A stretch of DNA of 64,000 bases from Sphagnum compactum (GCA_965153455.1 OZ234496.1:2170001-2234000); one strand, 5' to 3'; positions 1-13,959 are shown, counted from the stretch's first letter. Made by a program: numbers and translations. Notes: a model not told the origin generated them from the sequence alone.

Positions 1-1600
1 TTCATCAATATTGACGAAATTATCTTAGTATTGTGCATTACTAGTGGTGATCGATTGATGAAAAAAAATGAATTGATTTTTGAAAATGAATTAATTGGGA
101 CAAATATGAAAAAAAAAAAAGGATTTCTTTTTTGCCCTTATTCCCTCTTGTTGCAATAATAATATGTTCATATTTTACGTAATTTTTTTAAATGTAATTT
201 TTTTTCTAAAAAAATACATTACGTCCTTCACTATTAGAGGTGTTTAAGAATAATAATGTATCTGATTTTTTAAATGTACAATGTATAAATGAAAGTAATA
301 GCTAATACAAGTGAAATAATACTATTTGGATGTTTTAAGGAAAATATGGTTATGGAACTTTTTCATATTGAAACTATGTAACATTGGATTGATCTAACCT
401 TTTTTTTTTTGGGGCCACAAGGTTCTAGTATCAACCATAATGGATTGGTTGGTTTAACAAAATGTTATCACTAATGCTTATGTTTTATACGCAATATAAT
501 CTACAAGTGTTTTATTACAAGTTAGGGAAAAATTCTTTGTGATAATTCATTCCCATTATAGATTAGTATTGAAATATGGTACACAAGTGGTACCCAAATA
601 ATCATCAGCATTTTAGGATGGACACACAATTTATAAGTTTGCAAGACATAGCCAAGGGCACCATGTTAAGGAACATTATTAACAAAGGGAATGGAAGAAA
701 AGTTCAACTATGAAAGCAATTGTTGGAAGTTCATCCATGTGAATAGAACCCAAAATAAATGGTGGCTAAATAATGATTTAAAACATTGAAAGAATTAGTA
801 CAAAAATGTGACAAATTCCCCAATTTGTTTGATATTACATTGGTGCTTTACTCTTGGGTAGGCCTGCTCCCAAGGGCCTCCCCCAAATTTAAGGCCTACA
901 CCCTTGAATTAAATGCATTTAAATTGGACAATTTACTTACTCCAATTAAATATTGAACAATTTTTTTTTTTATGAAAAATGCATTTAAATCAAAACTTAA
1001 AATTATAGAGGGAATTTGGGCACATTCTTGGTATTGTTCGAAAGCCCTGGGTGAGTAGGATTTAATGAAGAAAATTTGGAATTTTTTAGACCGAAGGCGC
1101 ATGGGATATATTGAATTTTGAATAGTTTTTTTTTTGGTCATTGAAAATTCAATTAAATTACAAAAGATAGTTTTTAGAAGGAACAATTTAGTAGGGTAAC
1201 CAGTTCACACTTGGGGGGCCAAAGTTGGGGCACAGGCTGCTGCACTAGTAGTCAGTCACTCTTGGAAAAATTGGAGTAAGAGTAAATTCATCCCTTTTTC
1301 CCTGAATCTGAATGGAAGAAATCTTCGGAAAACTTTGGTGCTGCCCGAAAAAAAGGGTCAACAAAGTGTGTGTTTTTTTTCCAGCCTACAAACTAGGTAA
1401 GTACAAAAGGGTAAGTACAAAAGTTACGTAACTTTCTGGACACATAAACCAACCAAGGGTCAAAATTCCACCCACGTTCATTTGCCGGAACCTAAAATTA
1501 GGCCTACAAAAAAGGTACCTACCAAAGATGCCCTAGGCCCCACCAGTGGGTCCCCCCGGGTCACCCAACAACCTTACACCCTATACACCTACAGTCCTTC
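1..1600. other. AT-rich upstream spacer, no gene seen
   Basis: This stretch is AT-rich with many homopolymer runs. The short open frames have no recognisable domain and no plausible exon structure. From about 1200 onward the base composition rises toward that of the ASG1-like gene, so the last few hundred bases are probably its promoter. Confidence 0.5.
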
Positions 1601-1618
1601 CTACCTACCTGACCTCGG

Positions 1619-1626
1619 TATATATA
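1619..1626 (+). promoter_or_regulatory. Candidate TATA box of the ASG1-like gene
   Basis: TATATATA lies in a GC-richer stretch, followed by a long leader with a CT microsatellite at about 1865-1888. The first coding ATG is 1.3 kb downstream, which implies a long and probably spliced 5' leader; a GTGAGC donor at about 1961 would fit. This is motif evidence only. Confidence 0.35.
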
Positions 1627-2963
1627 CGTACGTACCTGTTTCCGAACCTGAGAGCCAATGTCGCCGCCCGTATGTGGACTCGTATTCTACGTATCACATG
1701 TGTCGTGTACATACAGTACCATTCGTGGCATGCTGAGTCATAGTCGGAGGGTCATGGCCTGTGGGCCAGAGGCCATGGCCGAAGACAAACAAATAGGCAA
1801 CACTCGAACGAGAGAAGTTTTCTTCGTTGCTGCACTGCTCTCTTCTCTCAGTGCTCTCTCAGTGCTCTCTCTCTCTCTCTCTCTCTCTTTCGCTGCCATT
1901 TCCTGCGTCGCTGCGCTGCGGCACTTCTCTGGACATATGCGGAGTGGATCTTGTGTGATCTGGTGAGCACTTTATCCGTCGCCTTTTTAAAAAAAAATTT
2001 TGCTCGGAAAATTTCTCCTGATATCTATGGTTTTTTCTTTTTTCTGTGCGTATTGTGTTTGTCTGTGAGCTTGCTCTGTCTTCTATGTCTGTGTTTCTCT
2101 CCTCATTAGCGCTTAGCTCTGACTCTTGTTTGGCGGTTCTAAGTATCTATTTACGTGCACCTACGCTTTTATTTTGGTTGCATGTTTTGTTCTGCTGCTA
2201 GTTATTAGTGTTGTTTGCGCAGTAATCGCTGCTGTTGCTGCTGTTGTTGTGTGATTGGATCTTTGGATTTCGGCCGTTTTCTTGAAGTCTTTTTGTCTTT
2301 GGAGTGTTTCGTTGTTGATTTCGTTTCTGTTCGATTTGGAAGAATCCGTCGTCGTTTTTGCTTTTTGTGCGCATCTTTCTGATCTCCTAATCCGTTTCCG
2401 TTTCCGGCGGTGTTGTAACCCTCGTCGTTAATCTTATTCTCCGTTTTGTTTAAAGTGAATTGGAGGAGAAAAAAAGGAGAAGGTCTGTCTGTTAGAGACG
2501 TTTGTGTATTCGCGAAGCGTACCGTGATCCTCGTCGTCCTGCACTTCTTTTGTTTTCCCGTTGTTCATTCAAGCGTTTGCTTCCATTTTCTTTTGTTCAG
2601 AGAAACGGTTGTGCCGCACGCACGCACGCACGCACGGTGCCGTTGATTTCATTCAGGTGAGAGCCGAGTCCAGTCCGCTGGTTGCGGTGTGTAGCAGTGC
2701 TCTCTAATAATAAGTCTCGTGTTTTTATTTTGTTCTCCTCCTTCCTTTTGGAGGCGATGCTACGTGAACCTATCGATTCTCGCCGCCGCACTTGGTTGAT
2801 CTTAGTAGAAGGAGTGGAAGATTTGTTTCGCTAATAACACGCCGTGTAAAGGGGATAGATAGAGAGAAACTTTGACCGCCCTGACACAAACCTTGAGAAG
2901 GCGGAAGAACTCTTCTCAATCAAGGGGACAAAGCTCGGACAAAGGCGCAACAAGACGTGGAGA

Positions 2964-5900
2964 ATGGTGGCATATGAAGTCTCTGCCACGCAGACGAAAT
3001 ACAGTTCTGCTGCAGGAGCAACGGTGACATATTCCCAGGGCGCCTCTGCTGCAGTCTCGTGTGCTGTGCGTCCTGTACAGAAATGGCGGAGCCATGGTGG
3101 AGGAGGAGGAGGAGGAGGTGTGGTTGGTAATCCGTTTTCTGCCCGGCCCAGCAGCATGCAGCAAGTACTCCAGGTGCCACCAACGCTGGTAGCTCCCAAG
3201 CCAGAGCCAGAGCTGTATGGAAACGTAGGAGATGATGAGGGTGCAGAGTCTGAGTACTATTTACATGGTCGGAAGCGCTCCAAGCTCCATGACTCTCTTC
3301 CTGCTGCTACGATACAGGTGACAGACCTGCACTCCTCCTGACAATGATGCTGTTACAGGAAAAAGAGTGTCGCTTATTGTTTGTATGTCAGTTTGTGACC
3401 TTGCAGTTAGGAGTTGGGTGCTTGATTTCTCTGTTTTGTGCAGATCAAGGTTTTGCCTTTGACAAGATGGGGGGTTTTTTTTTCCTGTCTTTTTGGAGGG
3501 TGCACTTCTGTTTCTCTATTTTTCACTTCTTGAATCTAGTTGGTTTCTCTGTTGGTCGAGTTTGTTTTGGAAATGAATTGATCTTTCTACTGGGATTCTG
3601 TTGTTGTTACAGAGTCACATGCGACCACCTCCCACCTCTTTGTCTTCTGCTACCCTGGTTCATGGAAGTGGAGAGGGATCTGCTCAAATTAAAAGTGTTG
3701 ATTTGCAGCATTCTCTTGCAAGGAAGATGGCTCGGATTCTTCCACCTATGCCCATTTCCGTCCCTTCTGCCCCCGCTTGTCACCCTTTGGAGGAGCCAAG
3801 CCCTCTTGGGTTGACCCTTAAGAAGACTCCTTCATTGTTGGATCTTATTACATTGCAATTGACACACAGCAGGTCTGAATCTGATCCTCCTAGTTGTGAA
3901 AGCTCAGACCAAGGACTTTGCAAAAGTGGCAGAGTTGAAAAGTGTTCAGCCCCTGGCAGATCTGCTGCTCAAGACAAGCTGAAAGCATCAAATTTTCCAG
4001 CATCCACACTAAAGATTGGGACATGGGAGGTAAGACCTCTGAATTGTTAAGCAGACATTGGTAAAGTGTATGTGGGTTAAGCAGGAACAGAGTTCCATTC
4101 TGCAACTTGATGTATAGGTAGTGGGTAATATTAATGCTTGCCAGAAGTGATTGTTTGTTGTTTTATATATGAATTGCATGTGACAAAAATTGAAATACAA
4201 CGTGGGGATTTTGGCGATGATGTTTGGGATTCAGTGTGTTTCAAGGTATGAGGGAGATCTTGTTGCCAAATGCTATTATGCAAAGCGCAAGCTTGTATGG
4301 GAGGTTCTGGACAGTGGCCTGAAAAGCAAGATTGAAATCCAGTGGTCTGACATCTCTGCAATGAAGGCAACCTGCCCAGACAGCCTTCCTGGATCTCTTG
4401 AGATTGAAGTATGGACTCTAACTTAGATGTGCTGCCAGCTATGTCTCTTGGGAGTGCTAGCCAATGTCATGATTGAGTCTTCCCATTGCTATGGAAATGA
4501 GAACTTAAGATGCAGATTGATGTGTAACTGTTTGCCTGAAGTTTTGAGCAGATTATCTACACCCACTATCCAGAGCTGACAAAGTCAGTAGGGAGTAATG
4601 GAAGCTAGTCATTGCCATTCGCAATGAAGGCAATGGTCTGATGCTTTGTGAGTGCCATCACAAGGTTATGACTGCAGTCATTCTGGTCATCTTCAATTTG
4701 GTTTGCTGGAACTGACATTTAGGTTACCTTCAAAGTGTTGAATATGCTTTGTAATCTGATAGATATCTCACCTCAGATCTGATCTGCTCAATTGGTTGTT
4801 CTCAGGTATCTCGACCTCCTTTGTTTTTCAAGGAGACCAACCCCCAACCAAGAAAGCATACCCTGTGGCAGGCTACTTCTGACTTCACCGGGGGACAAGC
4901 AACTACTTTCAAGTCAGTAGATCTTGCAGTGTTTTAATTGGTGGAGTCTTTGTATTTGTTATACTAGTGCTGAACAACAGGGTGAAGGGTTCTGCATCAT
5001 TGTTATTTGTCCTTAGTTCTAATCTATGTTCAGTCATATATGTTGCCTTTAGGCTCTGGTACTATGGTCATGGCATATGTGGGGGAATGAGTTGAGCTCC
5101 CGCTGCCAGTTTCTTTTCATGTTGTGTTTGCAGGAGTTCAAATCAGTTTCTGTCCTTGCACCTTCAGAATAATGGGTGAACAGAGTTTTAAAATTATTAT
5201 TTGCTGCATCCATTATATGCCTTCTTTTGCCAATCAATTAATTATTATCTTTTGTCTTGATTGCAGACGGCATTCACTACAGTTTCCAGAGGGTGTACTA
5301 AACAAACACTATGAGAAGCTTGTCCAGTGTGACCCTCACCTGAAGGCCCTCTTGGAGGGAACAGCAGTCTCAGGATCAATCCCTCTGTGTGGCCATAGTG
5401 ACTCCATATTTGAAGAGCAGTCTGCTCTGCACCTTTCGAGTCCTTTGACACATGCCTTGGAAGGGTTGAATTACCAGCCACAGCCTCCCTCATCTCCTTA
5501 CTCACCTCTTCAAGGGAGGTGTAGGAGGACAGGGGTTATCCCCAAGACAGAAGCAGATTCAAGAGCAATGGATATGCACATGAGTGACATCTCTTCCCCA
5601 AGTTCTGGTACTGCATCATATCATTATGTTTATTTGTATCTCTGACTTATTGGAGGGTATCCTATCTGATTGCATTCAAGGGTAGTAGACACCTTTGACT
5701 TTTCATGAAGATTGTGCCAGATGGTGATTATGTCAGATTTGGATTGTACCCACACGTTTGTTCATGAGATTCATGTGCTATATATGTATTATTACTTAGA
5801 CCTGAACTAAAATTTTGTTCTTTGGCAGTTGTGGAGATCCAACATAGCGAAGGTGGTATATCCGAATGTGATAATAGTGACAGCGAGGACTATGACACTA

Positions 5901-6526
5901 AAAAGGAGTTCACAAGTTCTACTCCCTTTGGCACTGTGAACCCTACTTACTCATCTGCCATGAGTTATGATGAGCATGAGCTAAAGCCATCTTTGAATGA
6001 TCTTTCTGGCAGCAACAATATGACTGCCTCAAACAGAATGATTCTGGACGAGATTGCTCAGATGCTGCTTGGAGATTCTTCAGCTACTTTTTCTAATGAA
6101 CAGGCTATCTTACTTGCTGCTAGGATGAGCTCTATGCAGGCTGCCTTGGCCAGAGATTTTCAAACAGGGCCAGGTAGCCATCCTCAAACTGAGGGTTTTG
6201 TTTCTGATGTACACTATGGATATTGCAACACAAACTCTGGCCGAGATAGTGGTGCAGATTATTGTCAAGCTGACTTTGGACCTGAAGATTTCATAGGTCG
6301 TACAAATGAGCAGTACTCTAGTCCCAGGCTACCCAAGTTCAATGCCATGTTGGACCCCTCGTTCAACTCAGTAATGCAATGCCTGAGCAGGAACAGCTCC
6401 ACAGGTGATCTGCTTCTGAACCTCCCGAGGGTAGCATCCCTGCCCCAGCTGTTTGAGTCTGTTTCACAAGTGCCAATCTCACAATACGAGCCCATTGGGA
6501 AACCATCACACATGGGCATTCAATGA
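2964..6526 (+). CDS. ASG1: ASG1-like plant protein, 6 exons, 696 aa
   Basis: Exons are 2964-3317, 3613-4029, 4235-4408, 4806-4912, 5267-5607 and 5829-6526. All junctions are GT-AG, phases agree and the total is 2091 nt. The conserved core is spread over exons 2-5: LKASNFPASTLKIGTWE, then SRYEGDLVAKCYYAKRKLVW, KSKIEIQWSDISAMK, FFKETNPQPRKHTLWQAT, DFTGGQ and LQFPEGVLNKHYEKL. These are hallmarks of the plant-specific family of Arabidopsis ASG1 (ALTERED SEED GERMINATION 1), whose biochemical role is not established. The N-terminus has a run of eight Gly (near residue 48) and a basic RKRSK patch (near 106) that could be a nuclear signal. The C-terminal 345 residues are acidic and low in complexity, with a more ordered MILDEIAQMLLGD stretch. 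Family membership is confident; function is not. Confidence 0.88.
4547..4735 (+). repeat. Dispersed repeat copy in ASG1-like intron 3
   Basis: This part of the intron between exons 3 and 4 resembles 31185-31350. Shared blocks in the same order are 'gattat', 'gagctga', 'agtcattgc/agtcattac', 'aaggttatgac', 'tttgctggaactgaca' and 'caaagtgtt'. The copies differ by substitutions and a roughly 30-base length difference. It is probably a short interspersed or miniature element; I see no clear termini. Confidence 0.45.
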
Positions 6527-9500
6527 TTTGGAGTGATTTCTAGTTAATGAGGGTGCAACCGAATGTTGACCGATCTTCTCAGCTACTGACGAGGAGTATT
6601 CTAGAAAATAGAATTTAGTGACAGATGAGAAAACTTCAAGAGGTTCAGCAATTCTTTCCTAGACCACTATTTGATTTGTTCAGGTTTTTCCTGTGAGATT
6701 GTGCTGTGGCCATACATTCCCATTTCCTTAGTCAGTGATAGGGTCTGTGATGTGCATTGCAGAGTCTCACAAGCGGATGATCTTGTTGAATGAACAGGAC
6801 AATCTGAAAAACTAGGAGTGTTCACATAGGAACATACTGCAGGCAACTCCTGCAAGTTTTCACTAATGCCACACACTTTCTTTTTCATTATTTAAGGATT
6901 TGGTGCTTTTGAGAAGCCAATGTAATCTATAAAGGGGGTGGCCCAAGTCACTTCAGATGATGATACCCCTGTGTGCCACTCAATCCCTCTCATTCAATCA
7001 CGGAGCTTTACTCCTTTTTCTCTTTCCTCAACTCTTTACTAATCTATCAGCAGTCTGTTCTGATTCATCTTTGATTCACAAAGATGCAATGCAAATTTCT
7101 ATTGTATTCATCCCAATGTGCATGTTGCCTAGACCCATCCATCATCATTCTTCAAACATTGCACTTGAAAGAACAACTTGCCTTTTTATATATGTTGCAA
7201 TCGGTGTCATGTTATTATTCCCACCAATGAGCGTTTTTATGTGTAAAACCCCCCAAGTGGAGGGCGATCCCAAAATAAAGGGGGGCCTACGATGAGGAGG
7301 TAGCTGAGAACTTTACTTGAAAAGTGTCAGATGTCTTTCATTTAGAAAGAAACAAAAACTCTCTCTTGCATGCAAATACAACAACATCACATGGGATATT
7401 GAAAATATGAAAGACACTTGTATGCCTGGTACTCATGATTCTTCTGTGGGTTTATTCTTGGAGCAAAGTAAAAGTATTTCAAGTTTGTGGTTTTACAATA
7501 CATCTGGTAGATATTTGTGCGCACAACACGGAAAGTTGTGGCTACCATAGTAGCAACCCATATCTACTTACATCTTCCCGACTACGCAAACTTGAGACCA
7601 GACCACTAGGTAATAAGTTGACACAATAATTTCCTATAAACTTTCAGTTTTCTTAGCTCTTCAGTTGTTTAATCTTGAGATAGTTGGTTTTCAGATCTGA
7701 TTTGTTTTCTACCTGAGGATTCTTTTTGCTCCATTAAATTACATCAAGCTTGCTTTTTTCTTTTTTTTTGAAATTCAGATTTTTGCACGTTGTATCCTCC
7801 CTTTTGCTTGCTAGAGTGTCCAGAAAGTATTCAGGATCACATTGTCAAACTACCTCCAGGCCTATTCTCTGGATGGGTAGTTGGAAGGTGGTATCTAGAT
7901 TGTGCAAAGGACTGGGACAAATTTCCTAGTGTATATAGAGGCTCCATTTTAGAGAGGGAAAACCTGCCAGGCTTTAGTTAAAAAATACATTACGCCCACA
8001 AGTGCGGTCATCACATTTTCATAAAGCTTGGCATCATTCGAATGCAAGTTCAAACCAACAATAGTTTAGAATAACAAATATTTCATAACCTCTCATGCAC
8101 CTAAAATAGGAAACATTCTTAGGGGTGATGGCTTAGTGGTATAGTGGGGAAGAGCTAGCAATAGCAAAAGTGTGGTGAGTACAACAAGAGGAGAGTGTTA
8201 GGAGGAGCTAAGTTGGAAAATCCCAACAATAGTTTTGGTGAAACGTGAGTGAGGAAGGCAATGGTGACCTAGAAGAGTGCCATGAAGTCCCAAATTCACA
8301 AAAGATTGTTGTACGTTCCAAACAATGTTGAGTTCACAACCTATGTAGATTGCTTGACATTTTAAAAGTTTGATGCAATGTTGTAGCCTTCAAATCCTTC
8401 ACACATTATAGTGCTAGGCAATGCCTTGTAAGTAAATCCAATAACCATTTAGATCTTCACGCGAGCTAGCAATCTTGGCATCTTGTCAAAGTGACTTCAC
8501 ATGTAGGAGGTGGTGCTTTGCAAATACCCACATTTGTTGAATTGTTTAATCAAAATGCCCCAAGTCCAATTTGGAACCTTTGTGGATGGGTTTCCTCAAC
8601 TAAACGACAATGCGAATACCTTCAACTCCAACACTCAAATGGCCATTGACGATTTTTATAACTCCTTTCAAAAACCTTATGTCGATTCAAACAACCACCC
8701 AACCAGAACTTTAACACCCAACACCCAAATAGAATCACCAAAATCTAACACCTTGGTGGTTCCCAAGTAGAAATCCCAACCACATACATTTTAACCCTTC
8801 AAAATTCCAACCACAAACGCCTTCAAAAAATCCAAATGTTTTGCATTCCTTTCCATCCAATCTAGTATCCGGATTCAAACAACGTTTTCTACTCAATCTT
8901 GACAATGCAAACAACACTTTCAAATTCAAAACCAGCTTGCATGAAAATGTAAGAACAGATCTCCATGAAGTTTACCACAACCTCACCAAGGTCACTTTTC
9001 TTGGTTACATCCATGGGACAAACCCCATAACTAAAAACCCTCATTAAATGGACCAAAGAAAACCTTCATCCCTCTTTCCTCATGCTCACCATGAAATGTC
9101 GAGGTTTTTTTTAAGTTCAATTTGTAAAAAAAAGTGGGAAAAATGAACATTCAACCATTTAAAACAAAAATGTGGTGATCATACACAACCTTCTTGAAAT
9201 GTTAATTGCATTTCACTATTGAAAACTTCAAAAAGGATACAATTTTGGACTTTCCAATCTAGATCCAAATATAAAACTTCAGTTAGTTCATGAGAACTAA
9301 TAAACTATTGATCACAATTGGCAACCAAATTGGATTTGTTATTTCCATGGGCAATTTTGAACAATACAAGGGCAAAATGCTCAGATTAAAAATCCAGGCA
9401 TTAGTTCAATAACCTTCCAACCTCCTTAAATTGGTCATTTTTCTAAAATTGGACAAAGAAAGTGAGATGGAGTTTGAACTAATTTGTAATGGCTTGCCAA

Positions 9501-12500
9501 GCTAGTGCCCCAAATGTAAGTGTTTTAACCATAAAGTCAAAGCTTGCTTCCTTGCCTAAACTTAAACAAAACCACTAAGCCCTACAACCATTTTGATTCT
9601 TCAACCCAAATGAATTTGAAAATTCCAATCATTCCATCTCCTTTTGCAACTAACTTGATCTTTTCCCTTCCATTATTTATCCACATGGCCTTCGCACCCT
9701 TGTATTCCCTTTTCTCCTATCAAGCCCCATTTATCACTAATGTTTTAAATTCCCATTCTTCCTTCTCCATCCCCCCAATTATTTCCAAAGTCTTCCTTTA
9801 AGAACCGACCACCCTTCATTGGCTTAATGTGTAACCCTCCTTCTCAATTTTCTAACCTTGTGGCCTCTTTACCCTTAAATTATGTTTCTTCTTTTTTCCT
9901 TTTCATCCCACCTAATCCCGCCCCCCCCCCTAGTCTGAACCCAAAATTTCCTCTTTATCCCATTTACTTTAATCCCCCCAACCTATCCTCCACCCCCTCC
10001 CCCAATTCACAACCCCCCTAGGTCTTTTTTTGCAATTCAAAAATCACATTGATGGGTAGATTCATTTGATTCAACTTTTAATCAAGACCTTGACTTGTTA
10101 AGTATAATCTAGATGTGAAAGGATTAATTATGGACCAAAAATTTTAAACAAAACATTAAAAGAACACCAATACCTCCTTTGGAAATTAGTATCCAAAAAG
10201 AAATTCAAACCTAAACCATATATTCCCTTTGAACCTTCATAAAAACAATAAAATATATATTTCCATCAAATAACTTACAAGATTCCAATCTTTTAATTGC
10301 CTTTTAAAGTTCATTTAACCTACCCACCCCAAGGCCTTAAAAAAGTTTGAGTGACCCAGCCTATGATTGTTAAAGCAAACCCCAAGACCAACAAATTAGC
10401 TAAATATCCTAGTCCAATTAAATGGCAAAGCTAAAGGCCCAATTAGTTCAACATAAATGACAAAACAAATTGAAGACATGGTTTGAAGAAAGTTAACAAC
10501 ATTCACACACATAACTAATCAAATGATTCTTGATTTGTGAATCGTTCTAATGAATGCCAAAAACAAACTCAAACCTTTCAAAAAGTGGCATGATGTCCAA
10601 CAATTTACACGTATCCCCCCCCCCCCCCCTCCCCAAGCCTTTTGATTGGGAGCAAATCATCCATGGCGAACTTGACAAACTAAAATAGGTCTTTGATAAT
10701 GGTTACCAAGTAAAACCTTCAAAGATCACAAGGGAGAGGGCAGTTTTGAAGGATTGTTATGGGAAGGCAACCCTACCTTCCAACACAAAAATAAAATAGT
10801 GAAACAAAAATGAAACAAATTATAATTTCCAACTATCCAAGGGGGAAGGCAAGGAGGTAACTACTTTTCAACCCAAATAATTTTACTTTTAATAATAGTT
10901 GGTTGAGTTGATTAATACATTCAAGCTTCTTGCCTTGAAAACAAGTTTTAAATGTAACACAATGAGATAGAATATACTAACATGAAAATTACAATATTTT
11001 ACATCAAACTACAATAGATTATTAACATTTTAAAAGGAAAGTAGGCATAAAAAAAGAAAAAAGAAAAATAAAATGATACACATTAGTTCCACACACTTTA
11101 CACAACATTTGCATTATTTTTTTTCATACCACATTTCTATTTCTTCCTCCAAAAATTCCATATAAAATTGATGGGGTTCCTTACTAATGTCCCCTTTCAC
11201 AAGATCACAGAAGGTTCACATTTTTTCCCATTAAAATAGATTGGGCCCTTATCCTAATTCATTAACAAATCCATTTTAGTTGTTGGTAAACATATACCAT
11301 TCACCCATTTCCATGGGCTAATTAACCTAATGATTCCAATTTTTTTTTAATTTTAAAAATGACAATAAATAATCTATCACTAGTAATTACTTAGTTATTA
11401 AGATGCTCATAGGATGACCTAGTAGAGGTGGATTTTCTACCTTTAACAACCCCGCCCCACCCCCCCCCCCCCTCCTCTCCCCCATGCCCCTCTTTCTTTT
11501 AAACTTTTAGACCATAGTGGATTAACAAAGAAATTAAAGCTTTAGTTAAAAGATCAATTTAGTAACACCTTAAAACCTCCTAATAATTGATTTTCTTTGG
11601 CCCATATGGTGCTAACATTATGAGCATGACTTGAGGCACGAAATCTTTCACTTAAACAAAGTGCTTTTTGTTATTTGACGACAAACAATCCATGTACGAA
11701 TGGAATTCAAGTTTGATGGGAACTTCACAAACATTCCAAAAGCCCAAAAAAAGGTAAAGCCCTAAAGGAAGCTTTCATAGCCATTTGGACAAAAAGGAAC
11801 ATCTTTGCAAATTTGACTAATTCGTTAATTTGGAATTTAATCCCACCCTCATTTTTTTTTTGGTCACAACCAATGGCTTGCACAATTAACCCATATAATT
11901 GCGAAACCCTTTTGGTTTCACCCAACTCAAAAGGTGATCCAAAATCTTTTCCAAGTTACATCTTTAGATTTAGCCAATATTCAAGGTCCATCCATACAAC
12001 CAACCTCAACTATTTAAGAAGTTGATCCAACCTTCACACAAGTTCCATCCTTAGAAATTGTAATAGACACTATTTTCAAAGATGTATTACAAGGTTTACT
12101 TTCATCAAGTAGAAGTGCAATTGATCAAATTGTAATGCAAGGTTTATTTTCATCAAGTAGAGGTGCATTAACCATCCCTACAATCTAGGTCCAAAGCAAA
12201 GAGAGGGGCACACCTAAAGGACCTTTGAAGTTTTACACCAAACAACATCCTATCCTTTTCAAACCCCGCTACAAAAGCACAAACAAAACACATCAACAAA
12301 TGCTTGGAAGATCTATGGATGAAGTACAAGGCAGGTGAACTTACTTTTGTCCATACGTCATCTTTGTTACAACAATCAAATAAAACACCTATGCAACAAA
12401 ACATTAGGACTAACGTCCCATCCCCCCCAACCTTTTCAAGTGCCTCTCATTAATCCAAGAACCTTAGACATTGATTCAAGTTCCTCCTCTATTACATCAA

Positions 12501-12600
12501 GCCCCATGAAACACACTCTTCAAGGCTCACTTGCCAAGGTTGAGCTTTCTACCTTACAAGGACTCCCCCCCACCTTTGTTAGAAAGTGTTTGTGGATTTG
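6527..12600. other. AT-rich spacer between ASG1-like and BUB1 genes
   Basis: The first 800 bases are probably ASG1-like 3' UTR and trailer, with an AATAAA at about 7274. The rest is AT-rich with poly-C runs at about 10617 and 11462. Open frames are short and of biased composition. I recognise no gene or intact transposon; a local repeat of a 'caaggttta.tttcatcaagtag' block occurs at about 12090 and 12140. Confidence 0.5.
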
Positions 12601-12624
12601 CTTTTAGTTAGGCTCACCTTTGTG

Positions 12625-12934
12625 GTTTTTCTTGGCTATTGGGTCTCCCATCTACCACTCTTGGAATGAACCCCTCCTTTCATAGGCTTTTTCTTGGCTA
12701 TTGGGTCTACCATCTACCACTCTTGGAATGAACCCCTCCTTTCATAGGGTTTTTCTTGGCTATTGGGTCTCCCATCTACCACTCTTGGAATGAACCCCTC
12801 CTTTCATAGGCTTTTTCTTGGCTATTGGGTCTACCATCTACCACTCTTGGAATGAACCCCTCCTTTCATAGGGTTTTTCTTGGCTATTGGGTCTCCCATC
12901 TACCACTCTTGGAATGAACCCCTCCTTTCATAGG
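12625..12934 (+). repeat. 62-bp minisatellite, 5 copies, alternating dimer
   Basis: Five contiguous 62-bp units start at 12625, 12687, 12749, 12811 and 12873, all starting with a ttttt-cttggctattgggt block. Units 1, 3 and 5 carry G at the first base and 'ctcccat'; units 2 and 4 carry C and 'ctaccat'. The array therefore repeats as a 124-bp dimer. Copies of each type are virtually identical, so expansion was recent. Confidence 0.93.
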
Positions 12935-13211
12935 CCTTTGGTTTGTTCATATATATGTTACATTTAAACCTCAGTGAGGATTTACAGCTCAATGGTATAA
13001 CCCATGTTTGGGACCATGGTAGGTCCTAAGTTGGGAAGTTTCTAAGATGAGATCCCAGTCTAAGGCCGGGTTGAAAAATGGGAAGGGTCTATTTTTTCAA
13101 ACCCTTGAACTATGTAAAAGAAGCGGGCTGGTTTTTCCTGTTATCTTTCCAGTGGCTTGAATCGTACTTAGAAAAGGCGACAGACAAAGAAAAGAAGACT
13201 TAAATCGGAAT

Positions 13212-13280
13212 TGTACCTTCCGAAATCCTTAAGGCCCAGTTGACAGGCTGGGCTGGGCCTTCCGGATTTCGGAAGGTACA
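13212..13280. repeat. Inverted repeat with 27-bp arms and 15-nt loop
   Basis: Arms are 13212-13238 and 13254-13280, paired at 25 of 27 positions (tgtaccttccgaaatcc is perfect at the outer end). The loop is 15 nt. It lies about 700 bp upstream of the BUB1 start. It could be a foldback element, a transcribed hairpin or a cruciform-prone palindrome. Confidence 0.8.
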
Positions 13281-13959
13281 GTGAAAAATTCGGGCTGGGG
13301 AGGGTCCGAAAAATAGGGGTCTCGACCCTTCATAAGGGACTTCACACAGTCTTCATTGATTTGTTTGCAACCGTCTTATTACCTACCACCTAGCGACAGG
13401 CCCTACGAGCGTTGCAAAGAGGCCCCAGCGAGCGCGTGAAAAAATTGCAACTTTTCCGTAGGGAGCAGCCTTTTTTTAACAGGCGAAAAAATGCGAAAAA
13501 GCGAAATATAAATAAATAAATAAATAATTAAAAATGACATGTTTTGGGAGGGGGGGGTTTCAATCGCCAAAAGCGAGGAAAAAAAAGTAAAAGTTGTGAA
13601 AAGTTCTATAATTGGTTTTGCCTGTGTAGCCATAAATATAAAAAGTTAATTAAAGATTTTAAAAATTTAATATCTTCTTTATTTTCCAATTTGGCTAAAT
13701 CTTCCTAGGGCTGATCGCCATTTTTTCGACACCTTCCTATTATGGATGATCGCCACTTAAGCTACATTAAAAAAATTCCTAAAACAAACACTCTGATGGG
13801 GAGGGTTTTTGGCGGGAAGAAGGGCAAGTTCAAAAGCCCGACGCTCAGTCTTCAAACCCTAATTCCTTCCACAGTTCGCTTCTGCCGCTCCCGCTCTTCC
13901 TCAGGCAATACCATCTCTCTCTCTCTCTCTCTTTTCACGCTAATCGGTGTCTACGTATC

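Noticed and set aside
12625-12934. CRISPR-like direct repeats
   Set aside because: Units are contiguous with no unique spacers, and the sequence is eukaryotic; it is a minisatellite.
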